Origin: Balneolaceae bacterium
Lineage (GTDB): Bacteria > Bacteroidota > Rhodothermia > Balneolales > Balneolaceae
Length of the DNA stretch: 64,000 bases
Reading direction: 5' to 3'
NCBI GenBank assembly: GCA_017643365.1
Contig: JAEPNO010000012.1
Location: forward strand, 1-64,000
Shown here piece after piece: positions 26,779-36,260 of this stretch. Position 1 is the first letter of the stretch, and every line of letters starts with the position of its first letter. Under the pieces are notes generated by a model, which made no database searches, had not been told where the DNA came from, and saw only the letters and a program-made list of their open reading frames with translations. The translations under genes and the position numbers were made by a program.

Positions 26779-28194
26779 TCAGGCAAATGCCCGCCAAACG
26801 GCTGCAAGAATCAACAAAATGGTTATCCCAAAACCATAAGGTAAAAGCGTAGCAACCACGGTCCATTTAACACTCTTGGTTTCTTTGTAAATGGTATAAA
26901 TAGTGGTGCTGCAAGGATTATGCATCAAGCTGAACAGCATTACACTAATTGCAGTTAATAACGTCCAGCCACCGGCCTGTAACACATTGCTTAATGTGCT
27001 CATATCTTCCGGTTCGAACATCACACCGGCACCCGATCCCACATCCACCATACCGGTTGTTAGCACGGTAAGCATCAAAATGGTTGGGATGATGATCTCA
27101 TTGGCAGGAATAGCTACGATGTAAGCGAGCAGAATTACGCCATTCAACCCAATGAACCAGCCGATGGGATCAAGAGCATATATAATGTGCTCAGCCACAC
27201 TCAAATCGCCCACAATAATGTTGGATGAAAGCCAAATGGCTGCTCCGGCCGGTAAGGCAAAAATGATAGCTCGCCATAACACAAAAATGGTGCGATCGAT
27301 AATTGAAGTATACAATGTTTGCATAATTCTTGGAGGCCGGTAGGGAGGTAGCTCTAAACTAAATGCCGAGGCTTCTCCTTTTAACACGGTATTGGAAAGC
27401 ATCCACGAGGCGAGAAAAGTTAGTGCCACACCGAGCAAAGCAATGGCAACTACCGATAATGCTGTTGCAAATCCTGCAAACCAAGCTGGAGCAAGTGCGC
27501 CTACAAACAACGAGGATAAAATGATTATAGTTGGCCAGCGCCCATTACACAAAGAGAAATTGTTTGTGATGATTGCAATCAAACGCTCGCGGGGACTGTC
27601 GATGATACGTGCAGAAATCACTCCGGCAGCATTACATCCAAAACCCATCATCATGCTTAGAGATTGCTTACCATGTGCACCGGCTTTTTTAAATAATCCA
27701 TCCAAATTGAAGGCAACGCGTGGTAAGTAGCCAAGATCTTCGAGCAAGGTGAACATCGGAAAAAAGATAGCCATGGGTGGTAACATCACTGAAATAACCC
27801 AAGCCGTTGCCAAATACATGCCATCAATCAGCAAGCCGCTGATCCACCACGGCCAGGCTTCCGTTCCGTCTTTTAAAATCGGATAAAGGAAATCCAAAAA
27901 GAAAGTTGCCAGCATCGAAGAGGGCACGTTCGCACCTTCGATAGTGAGCCAGATGACCAACGTGAACAAGCCGATCATAGTTGGGAAACCCCAAAGTTTA
28001 CTGGTCAAGATTCGGTCGATTTTTTCGTCTTTGAGATATCGAATCGACGATTTAGTAACCGATTCTTTGCTGATACTCGCCGCTTCCTGAAAGAGCTTTT
28101 CTACATACTGATCGTGAACGGATTGCCCGATTTCCGATTGGAATCGCTCCGCCTTGTTTAGTAAATCCTGAACCTGAGCTGAAGATTGACTCAT
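26779..28194 (-). CDS. feoB: FeoB membrane domain, split from its GTPase
   Basis: A 471-residue integral membrane protein matching the C-terminal half of FeoB: WGFPTMIGLFTL, the gate pair segments FGCNAAGVISARII and HNPCSTTIYTI, and nucleoside-gate type repeats. It has about 9-10 helices and an N-terminal soluble linker (residues 1-80). It does not contain the GTPase; that is the separate frame ending at 28195. Its ATG follows the TAA of the GTPase gene directly, in the same reading frame, so the break is a single stop codon. Function: Fe(II) uptake across the inner membrane, probably with the GTPase translated as a separate subunit. Its stop codon abuts that of the regulator. Confidence 0.9.
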   Translation of the reverse strand: MSQSSAQVQDLLNKAERFQSEIGQSVHDQYVEKLFQEAASISKESVTKSSIRYLKDEKIDRILTSKLWGFPTMIGLFTLVIWLTIEGANVPSSMLATFFLDFLYPILKDGTEAWPWWISGLLIDGMYLATAWVISVMLPPMAIFFPMFTLLEDLGYLPRVAFNLDGLFKKAGAHGKQSLSMMMGFGCNAAGVISARIIDSPRERLIAIITNNFSLCNGRWPTIIILSSLFVGALAPAWFAGFATALSVVAIALLGVALTFLASWMLSNTVLKGEASAFSLELPPYRPPRIMQTLYTSIIDRTIFVLWRAIIFALPAGAAIWLSSNIIVGDLSVAEHIIYALDPIGWFIGLNGVILLAYIVAIPANEIIIPTILMLTVLTTGMVDVGSGAGVMFEPEDMSTLSNVLQAGGWTLLTAISVMLFSLMHNPCSTTIYTIYKETKSVKWTVVATLLPYGFGITILLILAAVWRAFA

Positions 28195-29055
28195 TTACTT
28201 AGTCTCCTCATTTAGCACTTCCACTTCAGCGGATAAATCCAACGGTGGTTGTTGATAAGACTTCATCAAAGCAGAAAGCTCATTGTTCTTTAGTGCATGA
28301 ATAATGCGTTCATCCCCTTCAAGTAGGCGCAATGCAATCCATCGCGAATTAGGCAAGTCTGGATATAGTGCGTTGATGTCGGTTTCGAGAGCTAGAATAG
28401 ATTCTTCCAGTTGTTTCGGAACGGTAATTTTAAATCTCTTTTGGATTGGCCAGGCGTTCGTAGCCACTTGTTCGATGGCGTACAATAACGCTTCCATGCC
28501 ATCGCCATAGCGTGCGGTTGTAGTAATTACCGGAATGCCCAAACGATCTTGCAATGCCTTTTCATTAATTTTGATGCCTTTTCGTTTGGCTTCATCCATC
28601 AGATTTAGACACAAAACAGCATTTGGGGTGATCTCTAAAATCTGAAGCGTGAGATTGAGATTTCGTTCTAATCGAGTGGCGTCTGCAACAATCAGCGTAA
28701 CATCCGGCTGACCGAATAGAATGAAATTCCGAGCAATTTCTTCGTCTTCGCTAGTAGATAACAGAGAATAAGTACCGGGCAAATCAACGATCTTGTATCG
28801 ATTGTCTTTATACGAAAAAGCACCTTCGGCACGTGTAACGGTCTTTCCCGGCCAATTTCCGGTGTGTTGACGTAATCCGGTTAGGCTATTGAAAACGGTG
28901 CTCTTTCCGGTATTGGGATTTCCGGCCAATGCCACAACAAAATCCCATTTATCTAAATTAACACCGAGTTTTTGAAGCTGACGAATGCGAAATGTTTGGC
29001 TTAATAAACCATGCTCAGAAGGCATGTGCCTCGAGCTTTCTTTCACTTGTTTCAT
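28195..29055 (-). CDS. feoB: FeoB GTPase domain, separate protein
   Basis: A 286-residue protein with the G domain of FeoB: G1 GNPNTGKST (residues 45-53), G2/G3 [12 protein letters not shown] and [11 protein letters not shown]4 NLMDEAK, followed by the helical GDI-like domain. In most bacteria this is fused to the membrane domain as one protein of about 700-800 residues. Here a TAA stop ends it and is followed at once by an ATG in frame. A sister example of two-gene FeoB is known in some lineages, so this may be a natural split; a nonsense mutation rescued by restart is the alternative. feoA lies 6 nt upstream. Confidence 0.9.
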   Translation of the reverse strand: MKQVKESSRHMPSEHGLLSQTFRIRQLQKLGVNLDKWDFVVALAGNPNTGKSTVFNSLTGLRQHTGNWPGKTVTRAEGAFSYKDNRYKIVDLPGTYSLLSTSEDEEIARNFILFGQPDVTLIVADATRLERNLNLTLQILEITPNAVLCLNLMDEAKRKGIKINEKALQDRLGIPVITTTARYGDGMEALLYAIEQVATNAWPIQKRFKITVPKQLEESILALETDINALYPDLPNSRWIALRLLEGDERIIHALKNNELSALMKSYQQPPLDLSAEVEVLNEETK

Positions 29056-29061
29056 CAGAAA

Positions 29062-29295
29062 TTAATCTTCAAGCGTGAAGATAAAATCGGTTTGTTCTTT
29101 GCGAAGTGCAATAACAGAGCCTAACACTTCAAAGGCTTTGGGCTCGCCGGTGGCAGAATTAAAACAATGCGTGATAGTTGCACCGGGGTAAATTCCCAGA
29201 TCAAGTAAACGACGACGTTGAGTACCAGAAATGTCATCTCCAATTTTAGAGATCACTGAACTCTTGCCTTGTCTCAAATTTGATAATGGTGCCAT
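29062..29295 (-). CDS. feoA: FeoA, SH3-like Fe(II) transport protein
   Basis: A 77-residue cytoplasmic protein of the FeoA/SH3 family (LRQGKSSVISKIG, then RRRLLDLGIYPGATI). FeoA helps FeoB but its exact step is debated. It is the first gene of the feoA-feoB unit, with a good ribosome site (GGAG, 8 nt before the ATG) and an upstream palindrome at 29324-29339, so expression is probably repressed by the DtxR-like protein when iron is sufficient. Confidence 0.92.
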   Translation of the reverse strand: MAPLSNLRQGKSSVISKIGDDISGTQRRRLLDLGIYPGATITHCFNSATGEPKAFEVLGSVIALRKEQTDFIFTLED

Positions 29296-29323
29296 GGTTT
29301 TCTCCTTTATTATTTGATATAAA

Positions 29324-29339
29324 TTTAGCCAAGACTAAA
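29324..29339. promoter_or_regulatory. Likely DtxR/MntR operator of feoAB
   Basis: TTTAGCCAAGACTAAA is a 7+2+7 palindrome with one mismatch, 28 nt upstream of the feoA ATG. It repeats in perfect form near the divergent receptor gene. DtxR/MntR boxes are 15-20 bp palindromes of this kind and the regulator is encoded in the same locus. Assignment by position; no search was run. Confidence 0.7.
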
Positions 29340-29422
29340 ATCAAATTCAATGTATGCGGAAGTATTTTTGAGTTTGGGATAATCTGTAAACATAGTTGCC
29401 TATAAAAATACAATATGATAAA

Positions 29423-29438
29423 TTTAGCCAAGGCTAAA
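29423..29438. promoter_or_regulatory. Likely DtxR/MntR operator of the TonB receptor operon
   Basis: TTTAGCCAAGGCTAAA is a perfect 7+2+7 palindrome, 12 nt upstream of the receptor ATG. It sits where a repressor would block transcription or start-site use. Same sequence family as 29324-29339, so feoAB and the receptor should respond to iron together. Confidence 0.75.
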
Positions 29439-29450
29439 AATTAAGTTACC

Positions 29451-31730
29451 ATGTATAAAATATTAATTTCAGTAGTAGTAAATTTATTAGCAACAGGCGT
29501 TTTTGCTCAATTAACTACAATTTCCGGAACAGTTACGGGAAACTCAGAGCCCATCGAGTTTGCCAATATTTATTTGGTTGAGGCAGAACGAGGTGCGATC
29601 ACAAACGCCGATGGGAGATTTATTATTGAGCGCGTTCGTCCGGGAACCTATACTTTGAGAGTGTCTTTTGTAGGCTACCAACCCTACGAAAAGAAAATAA
29701 CGGCATCCTATGGCGACGATATTTCGCTAGATATTAAACTCGAGCAACTAAATGTGCGTGGATAAGAAATCGTAGTAACGGGGACTTTGAAAGAAATCAG
29801 CCGTACCAAAAGCCCTGTTCCTGTTGAAGTGTTTTCACCGGCATATTTTAAGATGAATCCAACGCCAAATTTGTACGATGCCATGCAAAACGTAAATGGC
29901 GTTCGCCCACAGTTAAATTGCAGCGTGTGTAATACCGGCGATATCCACATCAATGGATTGGAAGGGCCTTATACCATGGTTTTGATTGATGGAATGCCGA
30001 TCGTGAGTGGACTGTCAACTGTATATGGTTTATCGGGCATCCCAAACTCTATGATCGAGCGAGTTGAGATTGTAAAAGGGCCGGCTTCAACTTTATATGG
30101 TTCTGAAGCAGTTGGAGGATTAATCAATGTGATCACAAAAAAGCCTTCGTCTGCGCCTACTTTTATGGTGGATGGGATGTCGTCGAACTGGATGGATTTG
30201 AATCTAGATTTGGGTGGCAAGTTTGCACTCGGAAAAAACGTGGATGTATTAACAGGCGTGAACCTGTTCAATTACACCAATCCTATCGATAATAATAACG
30301 ACGGCTTTACTGACATCACCATTCAGGAGCGAGCTTCATTGTTTCAGAAATGGTCGATTCAGCGAGATGAAGGACGATTATTTACCGCTGCCGGGCGTTA
30401 TCTGTACGAAGATCGCTGGGGCGGTGAAATGGATTGGACGAAAAAACACCGAGGAGGCTCTGACATCTACGGAGAAAGCATCTACACTCGTCGTTGGGAG
30501 TTAATCAGTAATTATCAGCTGCCAACCGCCGAGAAATTGTTGCTTTCATTGTCGTACAATCAACATGATCAAGATTCCTACTACGGCGATATGGAATATC
30601 AGGCGGATCAGCGAATCGGTTTTGCGCAGCTTACCTGGGATACGGAACTGAATAACCACAGCATCATGGTTGGATCTGCGCTGCGATACACTTATTACGA
30701 TGATAACACGCCGGCAACGGCTTCGTCCGAAGATGTGAACATCAATAAAGCCGATGAGGTTTGGCTGCCCGGAGTTTTTGTGCAGGATGACATCACGCTA
30801 AACGAAAACAACCAATTGTTGCTTGGACTTCGATACGATCACAATTCGAGGCATGGCAATATTTTTACTCCACGATTTGCTTACAAATGGTCGCCAAATA
30901 CGAAGAATATTTTTCGATTGAATGCCGGAACGGGATTTAGAGTGGTGAATTTATTCACCGAAGATCATGCGATCCTAACCGGGGCGAGGGAAGTAATCAT
31001 CGAAGAAGAACTGAACCCGGAGCAATCGTACAACGTGAATTTAAACTACGAGCACAAGATTTTTGGGGATGGAGGGCGATACATCGGCATCGATGCCACC
31101 ACTTGGTATACTTGGTTCAATAATCAGATTTTGCCCGATTACGAAACCAATTCGAATCAAATTATTTACTCCAATCTGGAAGGGCATGGCGTAACTCAAG
31201 GAGTTTCTTTAAATATAGATGTAGAGTTGCCAAACGGAGTAAAGCTGATGGCTGGTGGTTCTTTTATCGATGTATACACCAGCGAAAACGGAGAGCGAAC
31301 TCAACCATTGCTTACCGAACGTTGGACCGGAACCTGGGCGATTGGATTGCCAATCGTTGAAACAGGATTTAAGATAGATTATACCGGAAACCTGTACGGT
31401 CCGATGAAACTTCCGGTGCTGAACGACTCAGATCCACGTCCTGCCAAATCTGGTTGGTGGAGCTTGCAAAACATTCAGTTTACCTGGCAGCAATCAGGTT
31501 CGCAGCTACAGGTGTATGGCGGAGTTAAAAATCTGCTCAACTTTACTCCGCCATCGAACAGTATCGCACGATCATTCGACCCGTTTGATAAGAATGTTCA
31601 ATTTGATGGAAACGGAAACCCAATGCCAACGCCGAACAATCCACATGCATTAACTTTTGATCCGAGCTACGTGTTTGCGCCCAATCAGGGGATTCGTGGC
31701 TTTTTGGGAATTCGTTATTTAATTCGATAA
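29451..31730 (+). pseudogene. TonB-dependent receptor interrupted by one in-frame stop
   Basis: One reading frame from 29451 to 31730 is interrupted by a TAA at 29763-29765. The first 104 residues have a signal peptide and a CarboxypepD_reg-like domain (TISGTVTGNSEPIEFANIY). After the stop the frame continues with EIVVTGTLKEISRTKSPVPVEV, shown as EIVVTGTLKEIS, then plug domain (NCSVCNTGDIHINGLEG, GMPIVSGLSTVYGLSGIP, IERVEIVKGPASTLYG) and a 22-strand barrel ending FLGIRYLIR. One base substitution (for example GAA to TAA) explains it. The CSVC cysteine motif in the plug is unusual and may bind metal. Iron import is likely from context; the protein is not made full length unless the stop is read through. 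Confidence 0.85.
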
Positions 31731-31737
31731 AGGCACG

Positions 31738-32217
31738 ATGTTCAATCGATCATTTCTCATACTTCTCTTTTTCTGCATGATGGGTTCCGAGCTTGCGAAT
31801 GCTCAACCCCGCTTGAATACCGTAGATTTTGAGGATTTACCGACGCTTCAGGCATCACAAGAAAAGCCCGTTTTGGTATTTCTAACTGCTGATTGGTGGC
31901 GTTATTGCAAAAATGTGGAGCAGACTTCTTTTCGTGATCCCGAAATTGTAAAGCAGTTGAATGAAGAGTTTTATGTGGTGATTTTTGATATCGAATCGAG
32001 AAAATCCATTGAATTTAAGGGGCAAGAATATCGGTATAAATCAACAGGACTAAATACCGGAGTGCATGAGTTAGCCGAGAAAATAGGCATGATAGAAGGA
32101 GTGCTGAATACGCCCACTTTTGTGGTAATTGATGCGGCGATGAACATTGTATTTCAGTACGGCGGATATATGGATTCCCAACAAATCTTACAGCTGATCA
32201 CAGCAGTTAATTCTTGA
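31738..32217 (+). CDS. Thioredoxin-like protein with one CxxC cysteine replaced by Trp
   Basis: A 159-residue secreted protein (signal peptide ending near ELANAQ) with the thioredoxin_7-like pattern ADWxxYC. The first cysteine is tryptophan: D52-W53-W54-R55-Y56-C57, codon TGG where TGC or TGT is expected. One cysteine cannot form the redox disulfide, so activity is likely lost or changed to a monothiol mode. The protein otherwise looks intact, with the cis-proline strand LNTPTFVVID. It follows the interrupted receptor by 7 nt and is probably cotranscribed, so the receptor operon seems to be losing function. Confidence 0.8.
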   Translation: MFNRSFLILLFFCMMGSELANAQPRLNTVDFEDLPTLQASQEKPVLVFLTADWWRYCKNVEQTSFRDPEIVKQLNEEFYVVIFDIESRKSIEFKGQEYRYKSTGLNTGVHELAEKIGMIEGVLNTPTFVVIDAAMNIVFQYGGYMDSQQILQLITAVNS

Positions 32218-32866
32218 GTAATCAGCTGAAAACTAACTATTAGTCATCCCTGCGAAGCTAGCAAACAAAAACAGCATTAGAATTATTGATGGAATAAGTC
32301 GAGATGAAATGAGTGTATCGCCGATTGGCGAATCATGAATTCACACCGGCTCTTGCTTGATGATTGGAATGTTTGTGATGGACCATTGAATTCATCAAAC
32401 GAATGCAATCGAGACGCATCAATAATTCTTAGCTTGACCTTTTGTGTACTTTTGGGTCAAGCCAAAAGTACAGAGGTAAAACCCGTGGTTACTTTAAAGA
32501 CTACTGTTTTAAGTAAAAGAATGGAAGAAAGAGCTTCAAGACATCTTTCCGTATTTCGGCTCTTAAAAGTTAGCCTACGCATCGATTCGTCCAGACCTCG
32601 CATTAGTAGGACTATGGATATGAACGGATGCCTGGATCAGTTCTAATGATGTAGCAAAACAGTATTCAGCGTTGATTAAAGTGCACCCTTTAATCACAAG
32701 AGATACATTAATCCGTCTAGGTTCATCTCCGACAGCTGACGGATCTGAATGACAAGTTTGGGTTGTAGATTGCCAATTACTGTAAATTAAAATGAGCAAG
32801 AAATAGCTTAAGATTCCCACCTTCGTGGGAATGACTTAATTGAAAGTCACAAGATCAAAATGTAGG
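32218..32866. other. 649-nt intergenic stretch with interspersed repeat fragments
   Basis: No convincing gene. It holds a hairpin ACTTTTGG/CCAAAAGT (about 32450-32471) in a phrase common in Bacteroidota intergenic DNA and a hairpin ATTCCCAC/GTGGGAAT (about 32813-32832) close to the stop of the next gene, which could end the minus-strand operon although it lacks a T run. Short frames on both strands lack homology patterns. Confidence 0.55.
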
Positions 32867-33667
32867 TTACTTCACCAACAACATCCGTTGAGTAAACGAT
32901 TGTGTTGCCGTCTGCAATCGGTACAAATAAACTCCGGATGGATAATTTGTTGCATTCCAACTAACCGAATGACTTCCGGCAGCATATGAACCCGTGGCAA
33001 TGGTAGACAATTTGTTCCCAATCACATCATAAATCGCTAATTCAATTTCTGTTGTTTGATCGAGTTCAAACTGTATGTTGGTGCTGGGGTTAAACGGGTT
33101 TGGGTAGTTTTGGTGAAGTACAACCTGATCTGGAATAGAGCGATCCAATTCTTCGGAGGTTTCCAGCTTTTCAAGTTCTGCTTCGATGACGCTTTTAACA
33201 TCAGCCACGTCGTTGTCAACCTGAACGGAGCCTCGGTACAGCAAAATATTATCCAAACCAATTACCACTGAGCGGTCGTATGAGCTGGTGTTTCCGTAAT
33301 AGGCGTTCAACGTATTTCGCCCGTTTAAAAGCAATGGATAGGTGATGCCCGTAACATTACGAAAAGAATTGTTAGAGGAGGCAATCATGTTCCACGTATC
33401 GATGCCGAATGCCAAAAAATTGGGGTTATCTTTATAGCTTTGATAAATGTCTGATTCGGTCACGGGCCCGTTTGTTTTACAATGCGGACAATTAGCGCCA
33501 TAAAAGAAAATGTAAACCACTTTATCGGTATGTGCGCGAAGCATAACGGTCTCACTACCATTCAATTCCGGTAAATTAAAATCAGGGGCTGTTTCGCCCA
33601 CCGATGTTTGGGCGTTCGCTGAAGTGCTAAGCCATCCGGCAAAAATGATAAGTAGTAATTTTCTCAT
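32867..33667 (-). CDS. Redoxin with C-terminal type IX secretion sorting domain
   Basis: A 266-residue exported protein. Signal peptide (1-19), then a TlpA/redoxin-like domain with CPHC (C60, C63), and a type A T9SS sorting domain at the C-terminus (about 187-266: NYPNPFNPSTNIQF, LAIYDVIGNKL, SGVYLYRLQTATQSFTQRMLLVK in parts YPSGVYLYRLQT and QRMLLVK). T9SS cargo is exported through the outer membrane and anchored or released, so this redoxin should act at the cell surface. It is paralogous to the upstream lipoprotein (1-nt gap) and shares SFRNVTGITYPLLL. Last gene of the four-gene operon. Confidence 0.9.
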   Translation of the reverse strand: MRKLLLIIFAGWLSTSANAQTSVGETAPDFNLPELNGSETVMLRAHTDKVVYIFFYGANCPHCKTNGPVTESDIYQSYKDNPNFLAFGIDTWNMIASSNNSFRNVTGITYPLLLNGRNTLNAYYGNTSSYDRSVVIGLDNILLYRGSVQVDNDVADVKSVIEAELEKLETSEELDRSIPDQVVLHQNYPNPFNPSTNIQFELDQTTEIELAIYDVIGNKLSTIATGSYAAGSHSVSWNATNYPSGVYLYRLQTATQSFTQRMLLVK

Positions 33668-33668
33668 G

Positions 33669-34196
33669 TTATTCTCCTAGTTCTGATAAGGCATTTTCAA
33701 TAGCTGAAACCACAGCATCCACATCGGTGTTTACAAATCCGCTTCCTTGATAAACGATGGTGCCATTCCGATTTACCACCACCGATCGATCATAGGCACT
33801 GGATGTTCCATAATAATTAACTAAGGATTGCTGTGCCTGAAGCAGTAATGGATAGGTGATTCCGGTCACGTTTCGGAATGATTGATTGTCGGATGCCGAC
33901 AGATTCCAAGTATCCAAACCTAAAGCTACAAAGTCAGGATTTGAAGCAAATCGTTGATGAATGGAAGTTTCAGTTACCGGTCCGTTTGATCGACAATGTG
34001 GACATCCTGCACCATAAAAAAAGAGATAAACCACTCTACCACGGAAGTCAGAAAGAGTGAATTCGCCACCGTCCAGCGAGTTGTGCGTAAAATCGGGAGC
34101 CGGAGTATTTGGGGTTTCTCCTACAGAATTTCCTGTTGGCGATGGAGTGCATCCCAACCAGAGAAAAAGGACTAAAATGGTAACTAGAGGCTTCAT
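33669..34196 (-). CDS. Redoxin lipoprotein (CPHC)
   Basis: A 175-residue lipoprotein, lipid cysteine C16 in LWLGC. The AhpC/TSA-type redoxin domain carries GCPHC (C65, C68) and shares its core with the T9SS-sorted paralogue downstream (VTETSIHQRF, NQSFRNVTGITYPLLL, YDRSVVV). It lacks the second, C-terminal extension. Lies 7 nt after the DUF6029 gene and 1 nt before the paralogue, as part of one operon. Likely anchored at a membrane and paired with the surface redoxin. Confidence 0.9.
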   Translation of the reverse strand: MKPLVTILVLFLWLGCTPSPTGNSVGETPNTPAPDFTHNSLDGGEFTLSDFRGRVVYLFFYGAGCPHCRSNGPVTETSIHQRFASNPDFVALGLDTWNLSASDNQSFRNVTGITYPLLLQAQQSLVNYYGTSSAYDRSVVVNRNGTIVYQGSGFVNTDVDAVVSAIENALSELGE

Positions 34197-34203
34197 AATT
34201 CAG

Positions 34204-35736
34204 TTAAAATCGAGTGGTTAATCGTAATTCAACACCTTCAAAATCGAGGATTTCGTAGCAGATGCCGGAGGTGCAAGCAGGTCCACCACGACGTTTTCCG
34301 GCAAATAGTTCGATCGTATTGGTGGAGTTTGCTCGGTATAGAACGTTGGTTCCCAACCAAAATCGAGTTTCATCTTCCACCATCGAAAAAGTAGTGGGAT
34401 CATCCGTGAGTTGAGGATCGGTGCTCAGTTCCATCACCCCGGCGACCACAAAATCGGAGGAAAAAGAATAGGAAACCGAGGAGTACAAATTACTACTGGT
34501 GTTAGGCTCAAACTGTCCTGATGTTTGCACAAATTCATCGCGTTCAAATTGCTGAAACTGAAGATCAACAATAATGCCTGAGCCGTTGTCGAATAAATAA
34601 TCGGTGATAAGTCCGGCGCTGATGCGATTCATTTCGCCTTTTAGTTCATCATCTGCATAATCCAAAAAGCTCTTCACGCTGAGTTGATCGTTGAGTTGAT
34701 ACAATCCCTCCAGGAAAATTTCAATGTATTCAAACCGAAGAAATGCGTTGTTAACCGCCCGAGAAATATTGAAAGTAAGGGCATGACAATCATCAAAATT
34801 GTAATACACTTCAAATTGATAGCCGTATTCCCCGCCCGTATCGAGAACGTGCGTGCTTCGATTTAGCACCGGATAGGTATGTTCTTTGATCAGAGAAGGC
34901 GGATCGTTATAGCCGCTACCGATTCGAAAGTTATTGTAGCTCTTGTACTCTAAACTTCCACCAAAAGAACCGCTGTAGAAGTTGGAACCCAAATATAATC
35001 CAAAAGCATCGGTTTCAGATTCAAAGCCAAAGGCATCTTCCAACTCAAAAGCATATTCCCCAAAAAACTGCACATTATCAGTGATAGTAATATCAGTGGT
35101 AAGTGCACCGAAATTGGTGTAATCGCTACCAATTGTTTGATTTCTCATCAAAATACCACCGGCACTGATGCGGTCATTCAGGTAAAAATTAGCTTGAAGC
35201 GTTTCTACTAAATCGGGGCGACGAAGAGAATCGGGCATGGTGTTTGGCGGGAGAGGATTAAACAATGGTTGCGCTCGAAGTGCTTTTACTTCAACCAAAT
35301 CGGAAGTGTATTCGGCAGCAAAACCTTCCAATTCTCTAAAAAAAGCATAGCGTGTTCGCTCAAAGGATTCTTCGAATACAGAACCGGGGATATCATAACT
35401 GCGGAGCAACAATCCACGCCCCAGAGTTTCGTAAAAGTTTCCGGCTCGCACTCGAAACTGATCATCCTGAAATTGAATAGATTTTTGAGTAAGCTGAAAA
35501 TAATTTCGTTCTTCGATGGGGGTGATGAATTGCTCGAATCGCCCATAAAGGCTGATGTTACCGGAATCGTAATAAAGGTTGGTTTGATTATAACCGGTTG
35601 AATACGACCGATCGTCTTCAAAAGGAAGGTTGCCTAGCTGGAACTCAAAACTATTGCTTCCATAAACCTGAGCAGTGACTTGAGTAGAACTTAAAGCAAG
35701 TAGCACCACAGCAAATACTGAACATCGATACATCAT
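34204..35736 (-). CDS. DUF6029 family outer-membrane beta-barrel protein
   Basis: A 510-residue protein with a signal peptide (to about VTAQ) and a mature part full of alternating strands with aromatic girdles, ending in an aromatic residue (LTTRF), as in BAM-inserted barrels. Marker segments are GSNSFEFQLGNLPF, GNFYETLGRGLLLRSY and the conserved end FAGKRRGGPACTSGICYE. That end places two cysteines (C488, C493) near the C-terminus, so the barrel may be a redox partner of the CxxC proteins next to it. It overlaps tlpA by 4 nt and is followed by two redoxins. Function is not established for DUF6029. Confidence 0.85.
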   Translation of the reverse strand: MMYRCSVFAVVLLALSSTQVTAQVYGSNSFEFQLGNLPFEDDRSYSTGYNQTNLYYDSGNISLYGRFEQFITPIEERNYFQLTQKSIQFQDDQFRVRAGNFYETLGRGLLLRSYDIPGSVFEESFERTRYAFFRELEGFAAEYTSDLVEVKALRAQPLFNPLPPNTMPDSLRRPDLVETLQANFYLNDRISAGGILMRNQTIGSDYTNFGALTTDITITDNVQFFGEYAFELEDAFGFESETDAFGLYLGSNFYSGSFGGSLEYKSYNNFRIGSGYNDPPSLIKEHTYPVLNRSTHVLDTGGEYGYQFEVYYNFDDCHALTFNISRAVNNAFLRFEYIEIFLEGLYQLNDQLSVKSFLDYADDELKGEMNRISAGLITDYLFDNGSGIIVDLQFQQFERDEFVQTSGQFEPNTSSNLYSSVSYSFSSDFVVAGVMELSTDPQLTDDPTTFSMVEDETRFWLGTNVLYRANSTNTIELFAGKRRGGPACTSGICYEILDFEGVELRLTTRF

Positions 35737-36209
35737 TCGCTTAGCAGTTTCAGAATTTTTTCTCTGATTTCTGTTTCCTCACCGGCTTTATAGCCTTCGT
35801 GCACATATACAATTTCGTTGTCGGCATTTACTATTAACAACGTGGGGACGGCTCGCACACTAAGTTTGGCCATCACTTCGCTGTTTACATCAAGAAGTAT
35901 GGGATAAGTCATGCCCAGCGATCGGGCAAATGGTTTTACTTTGGCAAGATTACGCGGTCCATCAATGCTGATGCCAATAAACTGCACGCCTTGGTCTTCA
36001 AACTCGTCTGATATTTCCACCAGTTTAGGAATGGATTTTACACATGGTTTGCACCAAGTAGCCCAGAAATCAATTACCGTAAATTGCTCTCCCTTCAAAC
36101 TATTAAAAGCGACAGTACGATTGTTCAGGTTTTTAAGCCTGAAGTTTGGCACTTCCGGGTTGTAGCCAAATCCTGAAGCAAAGATGAGCAAGGGAAGCAG
36201 AAATTTCAT
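35733..36209 (-). CDS. TlpA-family thiol-disulfide oxidoreductase
   Basis: A 158-residue exported protein with a short signal peptide or N-terminal anchor and a TlpA/ResA-type domain: VIDFWATWCKPCVKSIPKL (C53, C56) and the cis-proline strand AVPTLLIVN. Such proteins reduce disulfides in the periplasm, drawing electrons from CcdA/DsbD. First gene of the operon, overlapping the DUF6029 gene by 4 nt (ATGA). It is the likely periplasmic electron donor for the barrel and the two redoxins. Confidence 0.9.
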   Translation of the reverse strand: MKFLLPLLIFASGFGYNPEVPNFRLKNLNNRTVAFNSLKGEQFTVIDFWATWCKPCVKSIPKLVEISDEFEDQGVQFIGISIDGPRNLAKVKPFARSLGMTYPILLDVNSEVMAKLSVRAVPTLLIVNADNEIVYVHEGYKAGEETEIREKILKLLSE

Positions 36210-36260
36210 GTTTTTCCATCAATGTGAGAAATTATGAGAATGGAAATATCACGAAATCAT

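Noticed and set aside
32335-32646. A 103-codon plus-strand open frame in the gap before the redox operon
   Set aside because: Composition has no protein-like pattern, it spans a repeat-like hairpin, and it has no neighbours in its direction.
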